In this document: positions 1 to 6,751 of the stretch, piece by piece | Layout of the letters: each line of letters starts with the position of its first letter | Position numbering within the stretch: position 1 is the first letter of the stretch | Assembly (NCBI GenBank): GCA_041741375.1 | Contig: JBGSKF010000202.1 | Span: 1-11,716, forward strand | Length of the DNA stretch: 11,716 nt | Direction of reading: 5' to 3' | Source of the DNA: OFTM291 sp041741375 | GTDB taxonomy: Bacteria; Gemmatimonadota; Gemmatimonadetes; Gemmatimonadales; GWC2-71-9 | The notes under the pieces: generated by a model | What the model saw: the letters and a program-made list of their open reading frames with translations, nothing else | What the model was told of the DNA's origin: nothing | The model's database searches: none | Translations under genes and position numbers: made by a program

Positions 1-2
1 AC

Positions 3-524
3 CTCCTGCAGGCGCGTCCCATCACCTCGCTCTTCCCGCTGCCCGAGCTATCCTTCGATCCGCTGCTGGTGTGGTTTTCTTTCGCCGCGGTGCAGGGGCT
101 GGTCGGTCCGCTGACTCCCCTGGGACAGGACGGCATCCGCAGTGTGATGGCGGGCATGAGCACAGAACTGGGCGCGCCGATGACGCCTGAGACCAACCAC
201 GTCTTCGTGCCTGCTGGCGAACGCCTGTGGATTAAAATGAGCGACGCGATTCGCAATCCAATCGGTCTGCGCATCACGCGCACATTTATAAAAATCATCG
301 AGCCCGGCACCGCCCAGATCATCGAGGCGCTCGTCAGCGACCCGCAGTTAGGCGCCGGTTCCGGCAAAATCAAGCTGAGCACCCTGTGGCGGATGGCGCG
401 CTTCGGCCTGCCGCTGCTGCCGCGCCTGGCGCATGCCATGCTGCAGCCTGAAGCTGCGCGCCGCCGCTTCGAGCAGCAGATCGAAGAAAAGCTGGCAGCC
501 GCCCACATCGAGCCTGGCGCGTGA
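3..524 (+). CDS. PEP synthase / pyruvate phosphate dikinase-like enzyme, internal fragment
   Basis: The frame is open from the window's left edge, so the true start lies outside; 173 codons are visible. It opens with LLQARPITSLFPLPE, which matches the end of the ATP-binding (PPDK N-terminal) domain of phosphoenolpyruvate synthase and rifampicin-phosphotransferase-like enzymes, where an LQxRPIT motif is typical. The rest resembles the helical region that follows. Family members continue for several hundred residues to a phosphohistidine swivelling domain, but this frame stops at TGA 522-524, so the C-terminal half is missing. Codon use differs from the rest of the window: it has A/T-rich stretches around 230-300 (isoleucine and lysine codons such as att, ata, aaa) that the later genes avoid. 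It is therefore either a truncated gene or, more likely, sequence joined from another genome. The family call rests mainly on one motif and is moderately sure. Confidence 0.55.
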   Translation, partial: LLQARPITSLFPLPELSFDPLLVWFSFAAVQGLVGPLTPLGQDGIRSVMAGMSTELGAPMTPETNHVFVPAGERLWIKMSDAIRNPIGLRITRTFIKIIEPGTAQIIEALVSDPQLGAGSGKIKLSTLWRMARFGLPLLPRLAHAMLQPEAARRRFEQQIEEKLAAAHIEPGA

Positions 525-525
525 A

Positions 526-675
526 GCCCTCGGGGAGGCGCCGTCCCCGGTGGCCCCCCGGGTCCGGTCGGGGTCGGGATTGCAGAATCCGTTGCTGACC
601 GGAGCCCGTCTCCAGGAAAAGATCATTCCCGTCTGGCCCCAGGTCACCGATCAGCTGTTGGAGGAGTTCCGCTGA
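526..675 (+). CDS. Possible C-terminal end of an unidentified gene, 5' part missing
   Basis: Frame 1 is open here and ends at TGA 673-675, sharing its last base with the ATG of the PATAN-TPR gene. The codons from about 526 have the strong G/C third-position bias of the genes downstream. The peptide end (ending QVTDQLLEEFR) looks like a helical protein C-terminus and not like random read-through. Upstream of about 520 the same frame is only a shadow of the PEP-synthase-like fragment. The simplest reading is the last 50 or so residues of the gene that originally preceded the PATAN gene in this operon, cut by a junction near 515-530. I cannot name the family. It could also be a non-coding stretch that happens to be open. 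Confidence 0.35.
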   Translation, partial: ALGEAPSPVAPRVRSGSGLQNPLLTGARLQEKIIPVWPQVTDQLLEEFR

Positions 676-2291
676 TGGCGATCAAGGGCAGTCTGAGGGA
701 AGCGAGCCTCCCCGACGTCATGCAACTCCTCTTTCTGGGACGCCGGACGGGGTGTCTCGCCCTGGCGGACCGCCACAGTCACGGATCGATCTTCTTCGAG
801 GAGGGGCTCATTGTCCATGCCACGATCGTCAACCGGCGGGATCGGCTGGGCGACATGCTGGTGAGGACCGGGCGAATCACGGCCACTCAGCTCGATACGG
901 CCATGCGGTTCCAATCCAATGTTCCCAACCTCCGGCTGGGGGAGATTCTCGTCTCCCTGGGCATGCTGGGCCGGGGTGAGATGGAAGAGCATGTGAGGAT
1001 GCAGGTGGAGGAGGCGATCTTCGCCCTGTTCACCTGGGATTCCGGGACCTTCAGCTTCGAGGCGGGGATCCAGCCCGAGGCCGACGAAGTTCTGTGCCGG
1101 ATCAACCCGGAATCGGTCCTCCTGGAAGGGGCCCGCCGGGTGGACGAGTGGGCCCTGATCGAGAAGAAGATCCCGTCCTTTGATCTCATCTTCGGGATGG
1201 AGCATGAGCCCGATCAGGGACTCGACTTCACCGTGACGCAGCGCCGCGTTCTCGAGCTTCTGGATGGTCGGCGGGATGTGCGGACTCTGGTGGAGGAGGC
1301 GGGAATGTCCGAGTTCGACGTGGCGAAGGCTCTCTATGGACTGCTCACGGCGGGGCTCATCCGGCGGGTGGGTACGGCGAGCCCCCCCGCCGACACCCGG
1401 AAGCAGGAGAGCCAGATCGAGGAACACCGCAATCTCGGCGTGGCGTTCTACCGGACCGGGATGCTGGAGGAGGCGGTGAGGGAGTTCCGCCGGGTGGCCG
1501 ATCTGCGCCCCGGCGAGGGTGCGGCTCCGTTTCACCTCGGGCTCATTGCGATGCGCCAGGGCGCCTGGGCCGACGCGGAGGCGGCATTCCGGATGTCACT
1601 TGACCGCGCGGGCCCCCGGGCCGTGACTCTCCACAATCTCGGGGTGGCCCTCGAACGCCAGGGGCGTCTCGACGAGGCGGAGCAGCTTCTGGCGGAGGCC
1701 GTGGGGCGCGGTCGTGACCAGCCTCGCATCCTGACCTCCTGGGGCATTGTGGCCCTGGCCCGGGGGGACGCCAATGCGGCGGAGGCGCGCCTCGACGCGG
1801 CCCTGGCCCTGTTCGGCACGACGACTCCCCCACCGACCCTGCCGTGGGCCCGGGCCCGGGTGTGTGCCCTCCGCGGCGACCTGGAGGGGGCCCTGACCCG
1901 CATCCAGGAGGGGCTCGAGTCCCATCCCGGCCATCCGGTCCTGAAGGCGACCCACGCCGTGTTTCTCGAGGCCTCGGGGGACCTGGCCGCGGCCGAAGCC
2001 GAGTTGCGTGACGCCATTGCGGAGGGGCCCGGCCTGGCCCAGGTCACCAAGAACCTGGGGGACATCTGCTATCGGTCGGGACGATACGAGGAGGCCGAGA
2101 GCTGGTATCGCCGGGCGGCCACCGTGGCTCCGGACCTCGGCGACGATCTCTATTTCAAGTTGGGCAACCTGGCGCTGAAGCGTCACGATGCGCAGGAGGC
2201 GCGCCGGTGTTGGGAACAGGCACTGACCATCAATTCCGACCATCAGCTGGCCCGGGCCAACCTCGACTCCCTCGCCGGGAGCGTGACCTGA
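675..2291 (+). CDS. PATAN (DUF4388) domain, winged-helix and TPR protein
   Basis: The protein has 538 residues. The ATG at 675 sits 9 bases after GGAGGA (660-665) and overlaps the preceding TGA. Residues 1-132 resemble a PATAN/DUF4388 domain: the opening GSLREASLPDVMQLLFLGRRTG, a FFEEGLIVHA strand region, a GEILVSLG segment, and the FxWDSGTFSFEAG end. Residues about 184-233 look like the small winged-helix region often found after PATAN (VLELLDG, then DVAKALYGLLTAGLIRR). From about residue 248 to the end there are TPR-like helix pairs with alanine/glycine patterns such as NLGVAFYRTGMLEEAVREF and NLGDICYRSGRYEEAESWY. No signal peptide is seen, so it is cytoplasmic. PATAN domains in cyanobacteria occur in regulators of phototaxis and pili; here the gene is coupled to cheR by a one-base stop/start overlap. 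An adaptor or scaffold role in the chemosensory pathway is inferred. Confidence 0.85.
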   Translation: MAIKGSLREASLPDVMQLLFLGRRTGCLALADRHSHGSIFFEEGLIVHATIVNRRDRLGDMLVRTGRITATQLDTAMRFQSNVPNLRLGEILVSLGMLGRGEMEEHVRMQVEEAIFALFTWDSGTFSFEAGIQPEADEVLCRINPESVLLEGARRVDEWALIEKKIPSFDLIFGMEHEPDQGLDFTVTQRRVLELLDGRRDVRTLVEEAGMSEFDVAKALYGLLTAGLIRRVGTASPPADTRKQESQIEEHRNLGVAFYRTGMLEEAVREFRRVADLRPGEGAAPFHLGLIAMRQGAWADAEAAFRMSLDRAGPRAVTLHNLGVALERQGRLDEAEQLLAEAVGRGRDQPRILTSWGIVALARGDANAAEARLDAALALFGTTTPPPTLPWARARVCALRGDLEGALTRIQEGLESHPGHPVLKATHAVFLEASGDLAAAEAELRDAIAEGPGLAQVTKNLGDICYRSGRYEEAESWYRRAATVAPDLGDDLYFKLGNLALKRHDAQEARRCWEQALTINSDHQLARANLDSLAGSVT

Positions 2292-3103
2292 TGCCGGAGC
2301 AGGAGGATCTGACAGTCGTGATCCAGGCGCTTCGGGGCGCGGCGGGAATTCCCGCGCTCTCCATGTACAAGGATCGGTGTCTCCGCCGCCGGCTCGCCGT
2401 GCGGATGCGTGCGTGCGGGGTGGAGACCATGGCCGACTACGCGGGGATCCTCCGGGGGACACCCGAGGAGGTCGAGCGCCTGTTGCAGACGCTGACCATC
2501 AATGTGACGCAGTTCTTTCGCAACCCGGAGGCGTGGGACTCCCTTGAGGCCACTCTGCGCGCCCGGGTGACGGGCCCTCCCCTGCGATGTTGGAGTGCGG
2601 GATGTGCCACGGGCGAGGAGGCGTGGACCATCGCGATGATGCTGGCCGATCTGGGGGAGGGGGGACGGGATTCGGCCTGGTCGGCCGAGAGCCGAGTGGA
2701 TGCGACCGACGTCGATCCCGCCGTGCTCGATCGGGCCCGGGCCGCGATCTACCCCGAGCGGAACTTCGGGGTGCCGGTCCCGGACCGGGCCCGCCGGCAC
2801 CTGGTGTCCGCCGGGCCCGAGCAGGTGGCCATCCGTCCGGGGCTCCGGAGCCGCGTGCGCTTTCTCCGGCACGACCTGGGTGTGGACCCGCCCCCCGATC
2901 CCCCGTATGACCTGATCGTGTGCCGCAACGTGGTGATCTATTTCGGCCGCGACGTGCAGGAGTCACTCTATCAAAAGTTTGTCGACGCCCTGGCCCCGGG
3001 GGGCGTGCTCCTTCTGGGCAAGGTGGAGGGCCTGACCGGACCGGCGAGCCGACGGATGGTCGCGGTGGATCCGCGATCCCGCCTGTATCGGAGGATCGCA
3101 TGA
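2291..3103 (+). CDS. cheR: CheR, chemoreceptor glutamate O-methyltransferase
   Basis: This SAM-dependent methyltransferase adds methyl groups to glutamates of chemoreceptors (MCPs), part of chemotactic adaptation. The product is 270 residues, close to the family's usual size. The N-terminal helical domain (1-75) contains the CheR signature TINVTQFFRNP at 69-79. The SAM-binding loop WSAGCATGEEAWTIAM starts at residue 101, and the late Rossmann strand motif CRNVVIYF lies at 211-218. The ATG at 2291 was chosen because it overlaps the previous gene's TGA by one base (TGATG) and the signature domain begins soon after. The same frame is open 28 codons further upstream, but that would run into the PATAN-TPR gene. 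No C-terminal TPR or pentapeptide tether is attached; the TPRs are on separate neighbouring proteins. It overlaps cheD in an ATGA. Confidence 0.96.
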   Translation: MPEQEDLTVVIQALRGAAGIPALSMYKDRCLRRRLAVRMRACGVETMADYAGILRGTPEEVERLLQTLTINVTQFFRNPEAWDSLEATLRARVTGPPLRCWSAGCATGEEAWTIAMMLADLGEGGRDSAWSAESRVDATDVDPAVLDRARAAIYPERNFGVPVPDRARRHLVSAGPEQVAIRPGLRSRVRFLRHDLGVDPPPDPPYDLIVCRNVVIYFGRDVQESLYQKFVDALAPGGVLLLGKVEGLTGPASRRMVAVDPRSRLYRRIA

Positions 3104-3588
3104 GCGGGTCCCGTCACATGGTGGGTGTCGGGGAACTCCGCGCTCTTCGGGGCTCGGGGGAACTCGTCACTCTCGGTCTGGGAAGCTGCATTGCGATCGT
3201 GCTGCACGATCCGGTGTCCCGAACCGGCGGGTTGGCCCACATCCTGCTCCCGTCCCCCGCCCTGAGCCGGATTCACGACGCGCCCGGCCGCTACCCGGAA
3301 ACGGCCGTTCCCGCCCTGCTGGACGCCATGGCCGACCTGGGGGCTGGCCGGGAACGCATCACGGCCCGGCTGATCGGGGGGGCCAGCATGTTTGCGTCGT
3401 TGAGCGCCCGCGGGACCCTGCAGATGGGTGAGCGCAACACGGTGGCCTCGCGGGAGGCGCTGGCGGCACACGGGATCCTCGTGGCCGGGGAGTTGGTCGG
3501 AGGAGAGCACGGCCGGTCGGTGACTCTGGATGTCGAATCCGGACGACTGGAGATCACGTCGGTGGCGCGTGGTGTCGAGACCCTCTGA
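3100..3588 (+). CDS. cheD: CheD, chemoreceptor glutamine deamidase
   Basis: CheD deamidates specific glutamines in MCPs to glutamates and, in some bacteria, partners with the CheC phosphatase. The product is 162 residues, full length for the family. The catalytic residues are visible: T24, the nucleophile C30 in LGLGSC, and H47 in AHILLP. Their spacing equals that of the Thermotoga maritima CheD triad (T21, C27, H44). The IGGASM motif follows. The ATG at 3100 overlaps the cheR stop in an ATGA, implying translational coupling. The same frame is open further upstream inside cheR, but that extension is rejected because the catalytic numbering and the ATGA fit the short form. No cheC gene lies in the window. 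Confidence 0.95.
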   Translation: MSGSRHMVGVGELRALRGSGELVTLGLGSCIAIVLHDPVSRTGGLAHILLPSPALSRIHDAPGRYPETAVPALLDAMADLGAGRERITARLIGGASMFASLSARGTLQMGERNTVASREALAAHGILVAGELVGGEHGRSVTLDVESGRLEITSVARGVETL

Positions 3589-4678
3589 CCCGGGAGTTCG
3601 GCGCGTCCTGGTGGTGGACGACAGCCCCTTCTTCCGCCGACTGATCGCCGACGTCGTGGAGAGCATCCCGGGATTCGCGGTGGCGGGTAGTGCCCGCAAT
3701 GGACTCGACGCGCTGCGGAAGGTCCATGCCGAGGATCCTGATCTGGTCACGATGGATCTGGAGATGCCCGAGCTGGATGGTCTCCAGACGATCGGGTACC
3801 TCATGTCCGAGGCCCCGCGCCCCATCGTGGTGGTGAGCTCCTGGGCCGGTCCGGGGACAGGGCTCGCGATCCGTGCCCTCGAGTTGGGGGCGGCGGAACT
3901 CGTGGCCAAGGCCCCGGACCGTTCCCCCTCCGGAGTGGAGGAGTTCCGGCGCCGCCTGACAGATGCGTTGCGCGCCGCTGCGGTGACCGACGTGGTGCGG
4001 CTCCCGGTGCTGGCGAGACCCGCGCCAGCCCCGTCCCTCCCCGGACACCGGACGATGATTCCGGGACGGGCCCGGTTCCTGGTGGTGGTGGCCGCGTCCA
4101 CGGGAGGTCCCCGGGCCCTCGCCGAGCTCGTCCCGGCACTCCGCCCTGGATACGGAGCGGGGTATCTGGTGGTTCAGCACATGCCCCCCGGGTTCACCCG
4201 GAGCCTCGCGGAACGGCTCGATGGGCTCTCACACCTCACGGTGGTCGAGGCGGCGGCGGGAAGTCCCATCGTGGAGGACACCGTGTATGTGGCTCCGGGA
4301 GATTTTCACATGGTGGTGGAGCAGGCACCCGGAGGGTGGGTACTCCAACTCCATCAGGGACCCTCTGTGTGGGGCGTGCGGCCGGCCGCCGATCCTCTCT
4401 TCGTGAGCGTGGCCGAGCACGCCTGTCCCCGCGCCGTGGGAGTGGTGCTGACGGGTCTCGGGCGCGATGGCGCGGCTGGCCTGCGCGCCCTGCGGGACGC
4501 GGGGGGGATCGGGATCGCACAGGACCAGGCAACATCCGCGATTTTCGGAATGCCCAAGGCGGCCGTGAGGGAAGGAGGAGTGCAGGAGGTCCTTCCGCTC
4601 CCCGACATCGGCGCCGCGGTGAATCGGCACCTGGCCATGTTGCGGGGTCCCGGGTCCGGAAGTCGCGCCGATGGCTGA
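3569..4678 (+). CDS. cheB: CheB, receptor methylesterase/deamidase response regulator
   Basis: CheB removes methyl groups from MCPs when phosphorylated by CheA. Numbering uses the GTG at 3569 (369 residues). The receiver domain (about 10-130) has the acidic pair D17-D18, the phosphoacceptor D63 in VTMDLEMPELDG, the S90/S91 switch site and K114. A linker follows, then the methylesterase domain (about 168-360), with catalytic S177 in AASTGGP, H204 in QHMPPGF and D300 in LTGLGRDGA. All key residues are present. The start is uncertain. GTG codons at 3569 and 3572 give a normal N-terminus and overlap cheD by 17-20 bases. An ATG at 3530 would overlap by 59. None has a well-spaced Shine-Dalgarno (GGAG 3549-3552 is 16 bases away), so re-initiation after cheD is likely. 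Confidence 0.95.
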   Translation: MVSRPSDPGVRRVLVVDDSPFFRRLIADVVESIPGFAVAGSARNGLDALRKVHAEDPDLVTMDLEMPELDGLQTIGYLMSEAPRPIVVVSSWAGPGTGLAIRALELGAAELVAKAPDRSPSGVEEFRRRLTDALRAAAVTDVVRLPVLARPAPAPSLPGHRTMIPGRARFLVVVAASTGGPRALAELVPALRPGYGAGYLVVQHMPPGFTRSLAERLDGLSHLTVVEAAAGSPIVEDTVYVAPGDFHMVVEQAPGGWVLQLHQGPSVWGVRPAADPLFVSVAEHACPRAVGVVLTGLGRDGAAGLRALRDAGGIGIAQDQATSAIFGMPKAAVREGGVQEVLPLPDIGAAVNRHLAMLRGPGSGSRADG

Positions 4679-5579
4679 TCCCGTTCCGGCGCCGACGCCC
4701 GCCCGCCTCGAGGGCCTCCGCGAGCTCGAGACCGAGCTCGAGGCGATTCGCCAACGGCTGGCGACGCCCGGTCCGCGGGAGGGTCGCGACGAGGTGCGCC
4801 GGCGGATCGTGGCCCTCTTCCGGCGCACCGATGCGGCCCTGGACGAGTTGACTTCTCTCAAGGAACAGATCCGCGTGCTGGTGGATCAATACAAGAGCGT
4901 GCGTGACGGGGACCGCGCCGCCACACCGCCCGGGCCGCAGGCAACGCCCGCGGAATCGGCGATCCGGGAAGATCACATCGGAGCGTCCACCTACATCGAA
5001 AAGGGGTGGAGCCTCATCGCAGTCGGCGACCATGTCGGCGCCATCGAGGCGCTGACGCATGCGACGCGACTGGCTCCCAACGACCTGCAGGGGCATGCTC
5101 TCCTCGGGTGGGCCCAGATGCTCAACGCAGAATATGACGCCGCCCTCGGCACTTTCAGCCTGGTGCTGGGCCGGGAGCCGAACAACGCTCTGGCCCGGGT
5201 CAACGTCGGGTACATCTGCCTGAAGAAGCGGATCTACGGAGAGGCCATCGAGCATCTTTCGCGAGTGCTCCGGCTGGAGGCGGACCGGAAGGCCACCCTC
5301 TATGCTCATTACTACCTTGGACTGGTGTACTTTGAACGGGGTATGCATGGTGATGCCGAGGGTTTTCTGAGGAAGGCGGTGGCCCTGGGGCCCAACCTGA
5401 TCGAGGCCTACTATGACCTGGGTCGTTCCCTCTGGCACGGGGGCAAACCAGAGGAGGCGCGAACGGTGTGGCAGGCGGGGATCGCTGCCAACCGGCATGC
5501 GCCCTGGGCGGCCCGGTGCCAGGAGATGCTCGACCTGATCGCCTCGGGCGGTGCAGTGCCCGGCCCCCCGGCGGAGTAG
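4671..5579 (+). CDS. Coiled-coil and TPR protein coupled to cheB
   Basis: The protein has 302 residues. Its ATG lies inside the end of cheB in an 8-base overlap (ATGGCTGA), which favours coupled translation. Residues about 10-80 are charged and heptad-like (ELETELEAIRQRL, then LDELTSLKEQIRVLVDQY), suggesting a coiled coil. A proline/alanine-rich linker follows at 82-96. Residues about 104-290 carry four to five TPR units, with patterns such as GWSLIAVGDHVGAIEAL, GYICLKKRIYGEAIEHL and YYLGLVYFERGMHGDAEGFL. There is no signal peptide or membrane segment, so it is probably a cytoplasmic protein-interaction factor. No enzymatic motif is seen. Position suggests a scaffold or adaptor for the CheR/CheD/CheB module. 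That role is inference, and I recognise no named family. Confidence 0.88.
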   Translation: MADPVPAPTPARLEGLRELETELEAIRQRLATPGPREGRDEVRRRIVALFRRTDAALDELTSLKEQIRVLVDQYKSVRDGDRAATPPGPQATPAESAIREDHIGASTYIEKGWSLIAVGDHVGAIEALTHATRLAPNDLQGHALLGWAQMLNAEYDAALGTFSLVLGREPNNALARVNVGYICLKKRIYGEAIEHLSRVLRLEADRKATLYAHYYLGLVYFERGMHGDAEGFLRKAVALGPNLIEAYYDLGRSLWHGGKPEEARTVWQAGIAANRHAPWAARCQEMLDLIASGGAVPGPPAE

Positions 5580-5583
5580 GACG

Positions 5584-6486
5584 ATGTGGACCCTCCTTCT
5601 GGCGGCGCAGCTGGCCCTCGGACCTCCGGTCGAGGAAGTGCAGGTGGGCAACGTTCTGGTGCAGGCGTCTGCCGAGCATCTCGCGTTGGGGATTGCACTG
5701 GCCGAACGAGCGGACCAGACCCGCGCATGGTACGGGCTTGGTCGGCGGGAGCCCGGGCCCTTCCGGTTGATCCTGGTACCCGACGTGGCGGCGCTCCAGC
5801 GGATCACCCGGGGACGGGGGCCCGCCTGGGGAGCTGGGCTCACGCTGCCGTCCGCGCGCACGATCATCCTCCGGCTCGACGCCGGCGACCCGGAGGCCAC
5901 CCTTCGCCATGAACTCGCCCACCTGATCCTGGCATCGGCACTCCCCGGGCGGGTCCCCCTCTGGTTTGCCGAGGGGTACGCCGTGGTTGCCGCGGGGGAG
6001 TGGGGGCGCCTCGATGCCCTTCGCCTCAATCTGGCTGTGGTGCGGGGACACATTCCCACGTTGCACGGGCTCGATGCCGCCCTCCGGGACGATCCGGCCA
6101 CCATCCGCATGGCCTACGCTCTGGCCGGAGACGCCGTGACGAGCCTGGCTCGCCGGCATCCCACCGGGTCCCTCGAGCCTCTGCTGGGCGCCCTCGAGCG
6201 CCGGGTCCCGTTTGACGACGCCCTCCGGGCCGCCACAGGCCTGACCGTGGACCGGTTCGACGAGGCCTGGCGAAAGGACGTGCGGCACCGCTACGGCGTG
6301 ATCGTCTGGCTGTCGGCCGGGGGGATCTGGGGGCTCGTGATCCTCTGGCTGGTTCTGGCCCGGTCGATTCGTCGGCGCTCCGATTCCCGCCGCCGTGCGG
6401 CACTTGATCAGGGATGGGAAGTCCCCGAGGTGGACGCCGGGGTGGGGAGGCCAGCCGGAGTCGCCTCCCCGACTCCGAGAGCTTGA
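5584..6486 (+). CDS. Membrane-anchored HExxH metallopeptidase (MA-like gluzincin)
   Basis: The ATG at 5584 follows GGAG (5573-5576) by 7 bases and lies 4 bases after the stop of the TPR gene, so it belongs to the same transcript. The product is 300 residues. The zinc motif RHELAH gives H109, E110 and H113, and a third ligand is likely E130 in LWFAEGYA. This HExxH plus WFxEG arrangement fits the 'peptidase MA-like' gluzincin group. The N-terminus (MWTLLLAAQLALG) is a short hydrophobic segment resembling a signal or weak anchor. A strong transmembrane helix lies at about 239-260, followed by an arginine-rich stop-transfer (RSIRRRSDSRRR) and a cytoplasmic tail of about 35 residues. The catalytic domain is probably periplasmic. 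The substrate is unknown. The link with the upstream chemosensory genes is only positional. Confidence 0.8.
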   Translation: MWTLLLAAQLALGPPVEEVQVGNVLVQASAEHLALGIALAERADQTRAWYGLGRREPGPFRLILVPDVAALQRITRGRGPAWGAGLTLPSARTIILRLDAGDPEATLRHELAHLILASALPGRVPLWFAEGYAVVAAGEWGRLDALRLNLAVVRGHIPTLHGLDAALRDDPATIRMAYALAGDAVTSLARRHPTGSLEPLLGALERRVPFDDALRAATGLTVDRFDEAWRKDVRHRYGVIVWLSAGGIWGLVILWLVLARSIRRRSDSRRRAALDQGWEVPEVDAGVGRPAGVASPTPRA

Positions 6487-6511
6487 CCCCGGACCACAAT
6501 GCGAATAGCAT
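6483..6511 (+). promoter_or_regulatory. Sigma-70-like promoter, TTGACC-N17-TAGCAT
   Basis: A -35 element TTGACC (6483-6488) is followed after exactly 17 bases by TAGCAT (6506-6511), which matches four of six positions of TATAAT. The -35 overlaps the stop codon of the peptidase gene (TGA 6484-6486). The predicted transcription start, about 7 bases after the -10, falls at or just before the ATG at 6520, so the transcript would have almost no leader. The local sequence is more A/T-rich than its surroundings. It probably serves the small membrane-protein gene and perhaps tRNA-Val. Confidence 0.5.
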
Positions 6512-6519
6512 ACTGACTT

Positions 6520-6708
6520 ATGCCTGAAAAGAACGCACCCCCTGCAGGGAAAGCCACGTTCGGGATCCGGAACCGGGTGGTGCTGGCCGTGGCGGTGGGA
6601 ACGCTGGTGGGGGGGTATGTCCTGCTCGCCTTGGGCAGTGCCAGTGCGGCGGCCGTGTTGCTCGTTCTCGGGTACGTCGTCCTGTTTCCGCTGGCCATTG
6701 CAATCTGA
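6520..6708 (+). CDS. Small two-helix membrane protein, hypothetical
   Basis: The product is 62 residues: a hydrophilic, basic N-terminus of 18 residues (MPEKNAPPAGKATFGIRN), then two hydrophobic stretches at about 20-39 and 43-62 separated by a short glycine/serine turn. Both would span a membrane, and the protein ends inside the second helix with no tail. There is no Shine-Dalgarno before the ATG. A promoter with its -10 ending 8 bases upstream suggests a leaderless message. I recognise no family. The frame is well biased in codon use and has its own promoter, which supports it as a real gene. Its position before tRNA-Val may reflect shared transcription. Confidence 0.65.
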   Translation: MPEKNAPPAGKATFGIRNRVVLAVAVGTLVGGYVLLALGSASAAAVLLVLGYVVLFPLAIAI

Positions 6709-6751
6709 TTGCCGGTTCGCTCCGTGCAAATGGGTGGGGGGCGTGTCGTCT

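Noticed and set aside
2207..2290. Longer CheR starting 28 codons upstream
   Set aside because: The extension lies inside the PATAN-TPR coding region and matches nothing in CheR. The ATG at 2291 gives the normal length and a TGATG junction.
2920..3099. Longer CheD starting within cheR
   Set aside because: CheD catalytic residue spacing and the ATGA overlap fit the ATG at 3100. The upstream part is a frame-shifted shadow of CheR's SAM domain.
4236..6110. Long minus-strand open frame opposite cheB, the TPR gene and the peptidase gene
   Set aside because: It is a shadow of well-supported + strand genes, with no recognisable domain and an R/P/S-rich composition.
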